Assembly: GCA_035493495.1 (NCBI GenBank)
Contig: DATJIG010000074.1
Coordinates: 16,554 to 80,553 of the forward strand
Origin: DATJIG01 sp035493495
GTDB taxonomy: Bacteria; Pseudomonadota; Alphaproteobacteria; SMXQ01
Direction: 5' to 3'
DNA length: 64,000 nt
Shown here: in pieces, positions 27,540 to 36,685 of the stretch
Layout of the letters: every line of letters begins with the position of its first letter
Position numbering within the stretch: the stretch's first letter is position 1
Notes under the pieces: model-generated
Seen by the model: only the letters and a program-made list of their open reading frames with translations
Told to the model about the DNA's origin: nothing
Database searches by the model: none
Position numbers and translations under genes: made by a program

Positions 27540-28463
27540 CTATTCGCGTTGTGCGGCGGCGGCGCCGCGGTCCGACGCGCATCCCGCCTGCGGCGCGACA
27601 GCCGTGGCGTTCGGATCGTTGGAATAGGCACGGATGTAATCGATCTTCATCTCGGCGCTGAAATTCGTCGCGGGCGGATTGCCTGCCCACGATCCCCCGA
27701 CTCCCAGGGTCGCCAGGAGGTACATCGGCTGATGCTCGTCGGCCTGGGTCGGCGTCGTGTATCGGACGATCCCGTCCAGGTAAAACGTCATCGTTGTCGG
27801 GGTCCACATCAGGCCATAGGTGTGGAAGTCCTGGCTCAGATCGACTCCCGCGGTCGCCGTCGTTCGATGGGCGGATTTGGGGGAAGATGAGTGATTCGTG
27901 ATGACGTCGGTCCTCGGATCGCGGCCAAGCACCTCGGCGACGTCGATCTCAGGTGGCCACGCACCCGAGTGGGGCAGCAACCAGAATGCGCTGTTCGTTC
28001 CGTGGGTGCCGGAGACCTGAGCCCGTATCTCGAAGTACCCGTATGTCTGGGAAAAGGAATTGCGGGTATCGATTTGGCCGGTGGTGAAGGGGGTCGGCAC
28101 TCCGGCGGCCTTCAGCTCCGGCGACGTGGAACTGGCGCGGATGGTGAGTACCCCTTGCGCAACGCTGTACGGCGACTGGCCGACTCGCCCGACGCTCTCA
28201 TCGAGGTAGTAGTCGCTGGCCCCCGAGAGCTGGCGGCCTCCCCAGAAATATTTGGTTTCCCATGTCGTGCCGACCCCGTCGGGCGACGCGCTAAATCGAT
28301 TGAATTCCTCGTCGAACGTGAGCTTGTAGCCCGTGAGATCCAGCTCGTCGCGTCCGTTTGCGTGACGAAGCGCAGCCGCGGTGCAAAGCAAGGCTAGCGA
28401 CGCGATGGCGGCCAACATGTACCGCCTGCCGAATACGCGCCCCTGTGCGAACGATCGAGACAT
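27540..28463 (-). CDS. GH16 glycoside hydrolase, Sec-exported or membrane-anchored
   Basis: A 307-residue single-domain GH16 enzyme. An N-terminal basic stretch plus hydrophobic segment (YMLAAIASLALLC, about residues 15-27) acts as signal peptide or anchor. The catalytic motif is E172-I-D174-V-A-E177. It is very similar to the catalytic domain of the neighbouring GH16 gene (shared KYFWGGRQL, GASDYYLD and TNSAFWLLP) but lacks the sugar-binding modules. I chose ATG 28463 since the longer frame adds a non-exported leader. It probably trims the polysaccharide made by the divergent operon. Confidence 0.88.
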   Translation of the reverse strand: MSRSFAQGRVFGRRYMLAAIASLALLCTAAALRHANGRDELDLTGYKLTFDEEFNRFSASPDGVGTTWETKYFWGGRQLSGASDYYLDESVGRVGQSPYSVAQGVLTIRASSTSPELKAAGVPTPFTTGQIDTRNSFSQTYGYFEIRAQVSGTHGTNSAFWLLPHSGAWPPEIDVAEVLGRDPRTDVITNHSSSPKSAHRTTATAGVDLSQDFHTYGLMWTPTTMTFYLDGIVRYTTPTQADEHQPMYLLATLGVGGSWAGNPPATNFSAEMKIDYIRAYSNDPNATAVAPQAGCASDRGAAAAQRE

Positions 28464-28862
28464 GCGGGCCCCCTGAGTCTCCCAAGACGTCCGGTCCGGC
28501 GTCGGCAACGCGCTAAGCCTTATACGCGCCGTCGTGACGGGCCTGTTCCAAAAGGTGGACACGGTTGGGCCCGAAAGAACACCTGCCTACTCCAGTGAAA
28601 CTCGGCGCCCTGGCGGGAAGTGTGGAGTCACCACGCCGACACCTGAGCGAATGCGTCTGTTCCTGGACTGAGCGCGTGCGCGGAACGGGGGACGCAATGG
28701 CACTACGGTCGACGTACGCAAGGAGCAAAGCGCGGACACGCCTGTTCTAAAGAGCAGGCAATTGCCCATTCAAGGGATGAACGGGCGACGCGTCCGGCGC
28801 GCATGTAAGGGAACGCGGAGGCAGGTGATCAGTTAAGTCGCTCGTTTTGAGCGCGCTATTTC
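28464..28862. other. Gap between GH16 gene and polysaccharide operon
   Basis: 399 bases between two divergent transcription units, so it should hold both promoters. The only structure seen is a small hairpin CGCTC-GTTTT-GAGCG at 28839-28853, ten bases before the first operon start. Short open frames here have poor ribosome sites and no recognisable content. Confidence 0.5.
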
Positions 28863-29738
28863 ATGAATAGCGATGGGGAGTTTATGGACTGCTGTGATAC
28901 GCCGAATCGCTCTACGCGTAGAGGGAACGTCGACGGTACCGGCATCCGTGAGAACCCGGTCTCCGACGCCGTCATCCGCATTCTCGGCCTGCCGCTCACC
29001 CCCGCCCATTCCCTGCGATACGCCGAAACGTTGGTGGAGCCGCGCCTCAGGAGGCGGCCTCGCACACCATTCCTGGTGTCCTTCGCCAATCCCCTCGCGG
29101 TCAAACTTATCCAAAGCGATCGGACGTATCGCTCGAACCTGGAGCGCATGGACCTCGTGTTCTGCGACGGGATCGCCCTGACGTGGGCCGCCCGCTGGAT
29201 CGGGCGGTATCCAATGGCGAGGATCAGCTTCGACAGTACGAGTATCGGACCGGCGGTGTTTGAAGTTGCGCAACGGAACGACCGCACGATTGCGCTTGTC
29301 GGAGGCCGACCGGGTGTTGCCGCAGCGGCGGCTGATCGAATCCGCAATCACTTCCCTCAGCTACGCATCGTTGCCGCCATCGACGGATATCGATCTGCCG
29401 ATCAGATCGTGTCCGCGGTTATCGGCGTGGATCCGGATATCGTCGTTTGCGGGATGGGAGCCCCAAGGCAAGAGGCACTCCTGACATCGCTCTCCGACGC
29501 AGGCTGGCATGGCACCGGATTCACATGCGGCGGCTATCTCGACCAACTCGTAACTTGCTTCGATTTCTATCCCGTCCTCATCAATCGTCTCGACCTTCGG
29601 TGGCTTTATCGCATCGGACGTGAGCCGCGACGTTTGGGATACCGCTACATCGTCGAGTACGCGCCATTCCTGCGGTCTCTCGCGCTAGAGCTTGTGCATG
29701 TCTATGGCAGCTCACATTGGCGGAGCAGGCGATCATGA
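28863..29738 (+). CDS. WecG/TagA/CpsF-family glycosyltransferase
   Basis: A 291-residue GT26-family transferase, which adds an N-acetyl-mannosamine-type or related sugar to an undecaprenyl-linked intermediate on the cytoplasmic face. Family signatures are FANPLAVKL near residue 75, FCDGIALTWAARW near residue 100, and GMGAPRQEALL near residue 198. The first ATG has a weak ribosome site; an ATG at 28884 with GGGGAG close upstream is possible. The stop overlaps the kinase start as ATGA. It is the first gene of the polysaccharide operon. Confidence 0.88.
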   Translation: MNSDGEFMDCCDTPNRSTRRGNVDGTGIRENPVSDAVIRILGLPLTPAHSLRYAETLVEPRLRRRPRTPFLVSFANPLAVKLIQSDRTYRSNLERMDLVFCDGIALTWAARWIGRYPMARISFDSTSIGPAVFEVAQRNDRTIALVGGRPGVAAAAADRIRNHFPQLRIVAAIDGYRSADQIVSAVIGVDPDIVVCGMGAPRQEALLTSLSDAGWHGTGFTCGGYLDQLVTCFDFYPVLINRLDLRWLYRIGREPRRLGYRYIVEYAPFLRSLALELVHVYGSSHWRSRRS

Positions 29739-31948
29739 ATCCACACATGCCGACAATGCAGACAACCGAACCGGTGCTGCCCGACTACGAATCGGACTAT
29801 CTCGGCACCGTCCGGCAGGCGTTCAAGCGCCACCGTTTCGCTGCGTTTCTGGTATTTGCGGTATTCGTCATCACGGCGGTCACGGTGTTGGCGCTCATCA
29901 CGCCCCAGTACAGGGCCACCGCCATCGTCATGATCGAAGGGCAGGCGCCGCAGGTCGTGAAGATGGATACGGTCATGCCGTCGTTGCCGACGGACCCCGA
30001 CACGGTCTCGAGCGAAATCCAGGTCCTCCAGTCGCGCGATCTCGTGAGCGAGGTGGCTCGTGATCTCAAGGTCGCGGAGAACCCCGAATTCAACCCGAAC
30101 AGGGCAGGGTGGAAGCGGCGCGTGGCGATTCGACTCCTGTCGTTGACGGATGCGCTGCTGCCGGAGGACCTGGCTTTCCGGATCCGCAACGCGATCCAGC
30201 CGCCCGTCTTGTCGGACGAAGCGTACAGGAACGGCGTTCTCGACCTCGTCGACCAGAATCTTCATATCGCGTCGGTCGGACGCTCGCGCGCCATCAGCAT
30301 CACCTTTACCTCGAGGCGGCCCGATCTGGCGGCGGGATTCGCGAACGCATTGGCGCAGCGTTACCTCGACAACCAGGAGTTGCTTAAGCAAACCACGACC
30401 GAGGATGCCAATCGTCGTATCACCGACAAGTTGGCGAGCCTGGAACAGGCGGCCGCACAATCTGCCGGGCAGGCCGCCGCCTTCCGCGCCAACTCGAGCC
30501 TCACGCAGGGCCGTGACAGCGTTCTGGTGCGTCAGCAAATGTCGGAGACCAGTTCCGCGCTCACGGCGGCGATAGCCGATCGCATTTCGGCTGAGGCGCG
30601 GCTCCACGAGGTCGAGCGCGCGGCCAGGGACCCGAACAAGCGGTCGAGCGCGCAGGTGCTCGGGTCGCGGGTCATCCAGGAACTGCTCATCCTCGAGGCG
30701 AAACTGGCTGGCGAAATCACACCGCTCATTCAACAACTCGGCGAGGAAAATCCGCGTCTCGGAGCGGCGCGGGCGCAGATGCGCGACATCAAGGGCCGGA
30801 TCGATGCCGAGGCGAAGAACATCGCGGCCAGCGTGCGGGGCGAATACGACACCGCGCTCGACCGGGAAAAGAGCTTGCGGGGACAGCTCGACGACCTCAA
30901 GGCGGTGATGGCGAAAGTCCAGCAGGACGAAGTGCAACTCGGACAGCTCGAGCAGAACGCGCAGGCCGCCAGGAACGTCTACGACGTGTTCCTGCAGCGG
31001 AGCAAGGAGACTGCCGCCGGCGGCTCCGTGCAGGTCGCTGATGCGCGCGTCATCTCGCACGCATCAAATCCGCTGCGGCCGTATTTCCCGGCTTACGCCA
31101 TCGCTATCCCGGTGATCGTTGGGTTCGCCGGTGCCCTGTCGTTGCTGACCACGCTGCTACTGGAGGCACGCAATCGCGGAATACGAACCCAGTCCGAGGC
31201 TGGCCGCATCATGGCCATTCCGACGCTGGGAAGCATTCCCAAGATCGGAGGAGGTCATCGGGAGATCGATCCGTCGTCGATGATTGGGTCGGCGGTGTCG
31301 GATCTGTACATGAGGATCTTTCCGCGAGATTCCGCCAAGTGCGTGGTGGTGGCCTCCGCGCTGCCGCAGGAGGGGAAAACCACGATCGGACTGTGCCTCG
31401 CGCGAATGGCGGCACGGAGCGGCCAGAAGACGCTTCTGATCGACTGCGACCTCCGGCGCTCGGACCTGAGCGTCCGCCTCGAACTGGCGGAGGAGGCGGG
31501 AATCTCCGATGTCCTGCGAGGGAAGGCGGACAGCTCCGACGTCATCCTGCGGGACACAGTGGTTCCGGAACTGTCGATCATCACCTGCGGCACGGGGGCG
31601 GATAATCCGGCCGCGCTGCTCTCGTCGCGGGGAATGGCCGACATTCTGGTCGAGCTGAGACGGCAGTTCGATCTCGTCATTGTCGACACCGCCCCGGTTA
31701 TGGTGGCGCCCGAGACGATGTCTCTCGCACTGGCTGCCGATGAGACCTTGCTCTTCGTCAAATGGTCTTCGACGCCGCGCGCCACCGCGGTTGCCGCCTA
31801 CCGGAAGCTGCGGAGCCTTGGCGCCAAGGTCACAGGCGTCGTGCTCACCATGGTGGATGTGAAGCGCATCTCCAAATACAGCTCCGTCGACGCCATCCCG
31901 TATTCCAGGCACGTCTCGCGCTATTACTCCCGGGAGGGGCGGCCGTGA
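29735..31948 (+). CDS. Polysaccharide co-polymerase / tyrosine autokinase (Wzc/ExoP type)
   Basis: A 737-residue inner-membrane protein. A Wzz-type region has membrane segments near residues 36-56 and about 450-475, enclosing a long periplasmic coiled-coil part. The C-terminal cytoplasmic kinase has Walker A QEGKTT at about 545-550, Walker A-prime LLIDCDLRRSD near 568-578, and Walker B VIVDTAPV near 650. Such proteins set chain length and gate export of capsule or exopolysaccharide. The tyrosine tail is short (RYYSREGRP), so regulatory phosphorylation may be limited. The start overlaps the transferase stop as ATGA. Confidence 0.93.
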   Translation: MNPHMPTMQTTEPVLPDYESDYLGTVRQAFKRHRFAAFLVFAVFVITAVTVLALITPQYRATAIVMIEGQAPQVVKMDTVMPSLPTDPDTVSSEIQVLQSRDLVSEVARDLKVAENPEFNPNRAGWKRRVAIRLLSLTDALLPEDLAFRIRNAIQPPVLSDEAYRNGVLDLVDQNLHIASVGRSRAISITFTSRRPDLAAGFANALAQRYLDNQELLKQTTTEDANRRITDKLASLEQAAAQSAGQAAAFRANSSLTQGRDSVLVRQQMSETSSALTAAIADRISAEARLHEVERAARDPNKRSSAQVLGSRVIQELLILEAKLAGEITPLIQQLGEENPRLGAARAQMRDIKGRIDAEAKNIAASVRGEYDTALDREKSLRGQLDDLKAVMAKVQQDEVQLGQLEQNAQAARNVYDVFLQRSKETAAGGSVQVADARVISHASNPLRPYFPAYAIAIPVIVGFAGALSLLTTLLLEARNRGIRTQSEAGRIMAIPTLGSIPKIGGGHREIDPSSMIGSAVSDLYMRIFPRDSAKCVVVASALPQEGKTTIGLCLARMAARSGQKTLLIDCDLRRSDLSVRLELAEEAGISDVLRGKADSSDVILRDTVVPELSIITCGTGADNPAALLSSRGMADILVELRRQFDLVIVDTAPVMVAPETMSLALAADETLLFVKWSSTPRATAVAAYRKLRSLGAKVTGVVLTMVDVKRISKYSSVDAIPYSRHVSRYYSREGRP

Positions 31949-33420
31949 TCTCGGCGAGCACTGTCCGGCATCCCGTCCTCACGTTCCTGGCGTGGCAGGC
32001 AGCTGGTCTGGCCTTGCTCTTTTCCCATATCGGGCTTGCCGCCGTACTCGGCAGCGCCGTTCCGTCCTACTGCCTCTCGATCCCGCTGGCCGCTCTGATC
32101 TACATTGCCGACCCCTTGGCCGGCTTCGCGGTGTGGCTGCAATTTCTGCTCTACCAGAACCTTGCCGTCAGCATCTTTTCGGGACAACTCGACGCCGCCG
32201 TGTACCAGCAATTGCTCGGCAGCAGCTTCGCGCTGACGTTCGCCATGGCGGCCGCGGCCGCATGGCGTCTGTGGGGCGCGGAGGAGAGCAGGAGGACGCT
32301 TGTCGTGGTTCTGGCGGCACTGGCGACGGTGATCGCGTACACGGCGTTCGGCGCGGCGCAATCGTCGTTCGGTTCCGCCGCTGTCTATTTCCGCAGCACC
32401 AGCGTGGCCATCCTGTGCCTGCTCATCGGGTGGGATGTCGGTCGCGAGCACAGCTATCGCGAAATCGGCGTGTGCTATCTGACGTCGATGGCTCTGGGCG
32501 TCGCCCTTACGCTTTGGGAAGCGACCGCGCCGCTGAGCTATTACAACTGGGTCGACGCAGCGGATTACTACCGTCTCAAGTACACGCCGCCGACGGGGCG
32601 CCCGGATATGGACTTCCGCACCGCGGAGGACGTCGTCGCGTTCGTCACGAACGTGTTTTTCAATTTCAGCGATTTCGGGCTCGCGAGTATTCGCTTCGGC
32701 GGACCGAACATGCACTCGATCAGCTATGCGTACCTGATGACGATCGGTGCCCTCGTCGCGGCCTCGCTGGGAATCTTCTGGTACGCCGTCATGCTGCTGC
32801 CACTGCTCTTTTTGATCGGCGTGAAGGGAGCCGTCGTCGTGCTCGGCGCCACGGTGTTCATTTGGATTGTCGGCCGGTTGTTCGGCGGACGGGTCCTCGC
32901 CGTCTTTGGAGCTGTCGCCGGCGTCGGCTACATCGTGTCGGTGATCTCCTACGGTCTGGCCGCCGGCGACTATCACGTCATCGGGCTGATGGGCGGCATT
33001 GACGGGTTCCTGCGCGATCCCCTTGGACACGGCATCGGCGTCGGCGGAAACCTCTCGTCGAGCGTAACCGCCGCGGACCTCTCGACCAGCTGGCCCGAAT
33101 TTCAACGGTACGGAGCCGATCAAGCGCTGGAGAGCGCGATCGGCGTGCTGCTGTACCAGATGGGGATCGGCGCCGGCGTCGTTCTCTATGCCCTGTGGAT
33201 TCCGTTCCGGGCGACCATTGCCGAGTTTCGCCGTCCGGCGGGACTCATCCCGATCGCACTCGCGGTCTGTTTTGCGAATGGCTTCTTCCAGGAAGAAGCC
33301 TTCTCGCCCTACGCACTTGCGCTGCTCACGGTGCTTGCGGGCGTGTTGTCGAACGCCGTCGGCACGGTGGCTGCGACGGCTATACACGTGGAGGAGCATC
33401 GGTACGCGATGAGTGGCTAA
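31945..33420 (+). CDS. Polytopic membrane protein, putative polysaccharide polymerase (Wzy-like)
   Basis: A 491-residue, very hydrophobic protein with roughly ten to twelve membrane segments and a large loop around residues 190-250. Wzy/O-antigen ligase proteins are poorly conserved; this call rests on topology and its place between a co-polymerase kinase and the initiating transferase. GTG 31945 overlaps the kinase stop (GTGA) and has GGGAGGGG upstream. It would join repeat units on the periplasmic side. A different membrane role cannot be excluded. Confidence 0.7.
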   Translation: MISASTVRHPVLTFLAWQAAGLALLFSHIGLAAVLGSAVPSYCLSIPLAALIYIADPLAGFAVWLQFLLYQNLAVSIFSGQLDAAVYQQLLGSSFALTFAMAAAAAWRLWGAEESRRTLVVVLAALATVIAYTAFGAAQSSFGSAAVYFRSTSVAILCLLIGWDVGREHSYREIGVCYLTSMALGVALTLWEATAPLSYYNWVDAADYYRLKYTPPTGRPDMDFRTAEDVVAFVTNVFFNFSDFGLASIRFGGPNMHSISYAYLMTIGALVAASLGIFWYAVMLLPLLFLIGVKGAVVVLGATVFIWIVGRLFGGRVLAVFGAVAGVGYIVSVISYGLAAGDYHVIGLMGGIDGFLRDPLGHGIGVGGNLSSSVTAADLSTSWPEFQRYGADQALESAIGVLLYQMGIGAGVVLYALWIPFRATIAEFRRPAGLIPIALAVCFANGFFQEEAFSPYALALLTVLAGVLSNAVGTVAATAIHVEEHRYAMSG

Positions 33421-33444
33421 CCTTATCTAGGGGTAGGCGCCAAA

Positions 33445-34485
33445 ATGGACGACATAATCCCGAAGTTGGCGAATTCCGGAATCCTGAGCTTGCTGCTCAT
33501 TGCCGTAGCGAGCGCTCACGCCGGTAAGTTGCACCTCCTCGACCGACCCGGAGGGCGAAAACAGCATATCGGTGCGGTGCCGACCGTCGGGGGGATCTGC
33601 ATTTACTGCGCCTTTGTGCTGGGACTCAGTCTCGATCCGCATCTGCTAGCTCCCAATATGCTCCTCGTCGTGACGATGGGACTTCTCGCCGTGCTCGGTG
33701 CGGTCGACGATGTCATCGATATCGATCCGGCGAAGAAGCTTCTGTTCGAGACGATCCTCGCCGGGACGCTCATCGCCGTCACCGGAGTCTCGATCACGGA
33801 TATAGGCGGGATTCTTCGTGTCGATGATCTGATCGGAGCGGCACTCGCGACCCTTATGGTCGTGTGCATCATCAACGCCGTGAACCATGCGGATGGCGTC
33901 GATGGCTTGGCGGGTTGGCTCATCGTCGTCGCGTTGAGCTGGCTCGTCATCGGTGCCGCCCTCGTGGGCGATCACGATCTGGGCGGATTGGTGATCCGGC
34001 TGGGCGTGCCGGTGCTTGCCTTCCTTGTCTTCAACTCGCGCACGCCCTGGCGTCACAAGGCCGCGGTCTTCATGGGCGATGCCGGAACGTTGATGCTCGG
34101 TTATGCCATTGCCTGGCTCTGCTTCGACCTGTCGCGTGACGGCATTTCGGTGATCGGATCCAGTCTGGTCGTTGCCGTGCCGGTGAGCGACACCATCGGT
34201 CTTTTCTTCCGTCGACTACTGTCCGGACGAAATCCACTTCCCGGCGCCCGGGACCATATCCACCACCTCCTCGAAGAGGCAGGTCTGGCTCCCGGCACAA
34301 TTTCGTTCGTGCTTGCCGCAATCTCAGCGTTCATCGGCGGCATCGGGATTCTCGGCGCTTACGCAGGCGTGCCGCCTCAGGTCTTCTTGCTGGTCTGGAT
34401 ATTGGTGTTCGCCTGCGACTGGGCGGTGGTTCTCTGGCTCGGCCGCCGCGTCTCCCGTCTTCACCTGCAGATGGCGCTCAAATGA
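33445..34485 (+). CDS. WecA/MraY-family undecaprenyl-phosphate sugar-1-phosphate transferase
   Basis: A 346-residue polytopic membrane enzyme that starts repeat-unit assembly by moving a sugar-1-phosphate to undecaprenyl phosphate. Key motifs are AVDDVIDIDP near residue 88, NHADGVDGL near 148, FMGDAGTLMLG near 208, and the cytoplasmic loop DHIHHLLEEAG near 270, which marks the WecA-like rather than the MraY branch. It begins 24 bases after the putative polymerase gene and overlaps the flippase gene by ATGA. Confidence 0.92.
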   Translation: MDDIIPKLANSGILSLLLIAVASAHAGKLHLLDRPGGRKQHIGAVPTVGGICIYCAFVLGLSLDPHLLAPNMLLVVTMGLLAVLGAVDDVIDIDPAKKLLFETILAGTLIAVTGVSITDIGGILRVDDLIGAALATLMVVCIINAVNHADGVDGLAGWLIVVALSWLVIGAALVGDHDLGGLVIRLGVPVLAFLVFNSRTPWRHKAAVFMGDAGTLMLGYAIAWLCFDLSRDGISVIGSSLVVAVPVSDTIGLFFRRLLSGRNPLPGARDHIHHLLEEAGLAPGTISFVLAAISAFIGGIGILGAYAGVPPQVFLLVWILVFACDWAVVLWLGRRVSRLHLQMALK

Positions 34486-35933
34486 GGCGCGCATCCACGG
34501 TCAGCGGGCTGTTCTGGTCCGTCCTCGATATGGGCGGAGGTCAGGTGCTGTCGTTTGCGACATTCCTGGTCCTCGCCCGCATTCTGTCGCCGGAGGAATA
34601 CGGTGCGTTCGCGCTGGCCTCGACCTTTGTGAGTCTGGCTTTCTTCCTGCTCCAAGGTCTGGCTCCTGCCGTCGTTCAGCGCGCGTCGATTGATGAGGAA
34701 CACATATCGACCGCCTTCTGGACGAACCTCGCGATCGGGGCGGGTCTCGCGGCCATTATGGCCGGGTCCGCCGACGCGTTGGCGGCATTCTTTCGAAATC
34801 CGCCACTCGCCGTAGCGCTTAAGTGGATGGCGCTGGTCTGTCTGCCGATGGCCCTGGTCAGCGTTCCGATGGCGCTCTTCAGGCGCGAACTGGATATGTC
34901 GGCGTTCGCGGCCCGGACCGTGATCGGCTATCTGGTCGGCGCGGCCGTCTCGATCCCGATGGCGCTGCGGGGCTTCGGCGTCGTGGCGCTTGCGTTGGGG
35001 CAGGTCGCGCAATGGGTTGCAACCGTTCTTGTTTTCTACGCACTGAGCTCATGGCGCCCGAAATTCCGCTTTTCGTTCCCCGCCTTCGTCGAACTCGGGC
35101 GCTACTGCGTCCATTACAGCCTGGCAATGGCAACCGGGTTTGCGACGTCCAAGGTGGACATGTGGATTCTCGGCGCGTTTCTCGATCCCCGGTCGCTCGG
35201 ATTTTATGCCCTGGCACTAAGGCTTCTCAGTGCCCTCAGCTCGGCGACCGTGCTCCCGGTCGACCTGCTTGTCGTATCTCTGTTGCGACCGCATCGCTCC
35301 GAGCACGCTCAATTCAACGCCGAATACCAGCGCATCGTTATCGGCGTCACATCGGCGTGGCTTCCCATCGTCGCCGGTGTGGGCGTCCTTGCGACGATTC
35401 TCGTTCCCACCGCGTTCGGCGCAAAGTGGGTGGACAGCGTTCCGGTCGTGCAGGCGATGTGTCTTTCGGCGTTCACGTTCAGCCTGACGGCCTTCACAGG
35501 AGAGGCGTTGTCCGCGTGGGGACGACCTGACCTGTTCTCCAAACTCGAACTCGTTCGGCTCGCCGTGACCACGGCGGCGTTCGCGGCGGCGGCGCCGCTG
35601 GGAACCGTCGCGGCGGGATTGGCCTGGTCGCTGCTCCCGCTCGCGATCGTTCCCATTCATCTTGCCGTTCTTCAAAGGACCTCCGGCTTCGAGTCCAGGC
35701 GACTGGTGGTCGAGTGGGCAAAAGTCGCGGCGAGCGGTGCTTTCATGGTGGCCACCCTGATGGCGATGCAGCAGCTCGACCTTTTCGGCCGGTGGCTTCC
35801 CGTCGTCGAGATCGCGGTGGGCGCCATGGCCTATCTCTTCCTGATCGGACGATTCATGCCGGGTTACATCGAGGGGCTGTTGAAGCGGGGCCTCGACTCG
35901 ATGCCGATCTTCGCAACACAGGTGAAGCGATGA
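34482..35933 (+). CDS. Wzx-type lipid-linked oligosaccharide flippase
   Basis: A 483-residue membrane protein of the polysaccharide transport (MATE/MOP) family with about twelve to fourteen helices. The N-terminal GLFWSVLDMGGGQVLSFATF and LARILSPEEYGAFALA segments are typical. It would move the lipid-linked repeat unit across the inner membrane for polymerisation. Both ends overlap neighbouring genes by four bases, so it is translationally coupled to the initiating transferase and to the GT32-like transferase. Confidence 0.9.
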   Translation: MRRASTVSGLFWSVLDMGGGQVLSFATFLVLARILSPEEYGAFALASTFVSLAFFLLQGLAPAVVQRASIDEEHISTAFWTNLAIGAGLAAIMAGSADALAAFFRNPPLAVALKWMALVCLPMALVSVPMALFRRELDMSAFAARTVIGYLVGAAVSIPMALRGFGVVALALGQVAQWVATVLVFYALSSWRPKFRFSFPAFVELGRYCVHYSLAMATGFATSKVDMWILGAFLDPRSLGFYALALRLLSALSSATVLPVDLLVVSLLRPHRSEHAQFNAEYQRIVIGVTSAWLPIVAGVGVLATILVPTAFGAKWVDSVPVVQAMCLSAFTFSLTAFTGEALSAWGRPDLFSKLELVRLAVTTAAFAAAAPLGTVAAGLAWSLLPLAIVPIHLAVLQRTSGFESRRLVVEWAKVAASGAFMVATLMAMQQLDLFGRWLPVVEIAVGAMAYLFLIGRFMPGYIEGLLKRGLDSMPIFATQVKR

Positions 35934-36685
35934 GTGTGTCCGTCATTCCCAAGATCCTTCACTACGTCTGGGTCGGCAGCGCACTGCCCGACAAGCAACG
36001 CGCGTTCATCGAGACATGGCGAAGGCACAACCCGGATTTCAAGATCGTTGCGTGGAATGAGGGAAGCATCGATTTTTCAGTTCCCGCCATCGCAAATGCA
36101 TATCGTCGCAGGCGTTGGACGACGGTTGCCGACATCGTCCGCCTGTCAGCCGTCCTTCAGCATGGCGGAATCTATCTCGACACAGACATGGAGGCTCGCA
36201 AATCGTTTGCCCCGCTTTTGAAAGATCGCTGCTTCTTTGGCTTTCAAGCCGAATGGCATCCGACGGATTGGGTCAATAATGCCGTCTTCGGCGCCGCGCC
36301 GGACCATTGGTTCATCCGCCGGGCGTACGAGCGCATCATTGCCATCCGCTCGGTTCCTCTCGGCCTTGATCGACCGACAAAGTATGGACCGAAGCTGATC
36401 ACAAAACTTCTGCGGGAAGAGGGGCTCTCCACCTATTCCCCCGAGGGCGTGCGGGTGAACGGCATCTTCATTCATCCGACGCCCGCGTTTTATCCGATCC
36501 CATGGGATCAGCCGGCCAACAGCGGAAACATCGGCCGGGAGAGCTACGCGGTGCACCTGTGGGAGCGGTCGTGGCAGAAGGACATGCCACGACTGTTGAT
36601 GTACGCAGCGAACACGAGAGCGCGGTTTAGCCGAAGGTTGACGTCAACAATTCAGCGCACGAGGTTTCGTGCAGGGGGGACGTGA
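35930..36685 (+). CDS. GT32/OCH1-like glycosyltransferase
   Basis: A 251-residue cytoplasmic glycosyltransferase. The N-terminus IPKILHYVWVG and the nucleotide-sugar motif D84-T-D86 in GGIYLDTDMEA match the capsular/OCH1-like GT32 group; WTTVADIVRLSAVLQHGG just before it is also typical. It probably adds a sugar to the lipid-linked repeat unit. The start overlaps the flippase stop as ATGA, and its own stop sits within the GTGATG that begins the next gene. Confidence 0.88.
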   Translation: MSVSVIPKILHYVWVGSALPDKQRAFIETWRRHNPDFKIVAWNEGSIDFSVPAIANAYRRRRWTTVADIVRLSAVLQHGGIYLDTDMEARKSFAPLLKDRCFFGFQAEWHPTDWVNNAVFGAAPDHWFIRRAYERIIAIRSVPLGLDRPTKYGPKLITKLLREEGLSTYSPEGVRVNGIFIHPTPAFYPIPWDQPANSGNIGRESYAVHLWERSWQKDMPRLLMYAANTRARFSRRLTSTIQRTRFRAGGT

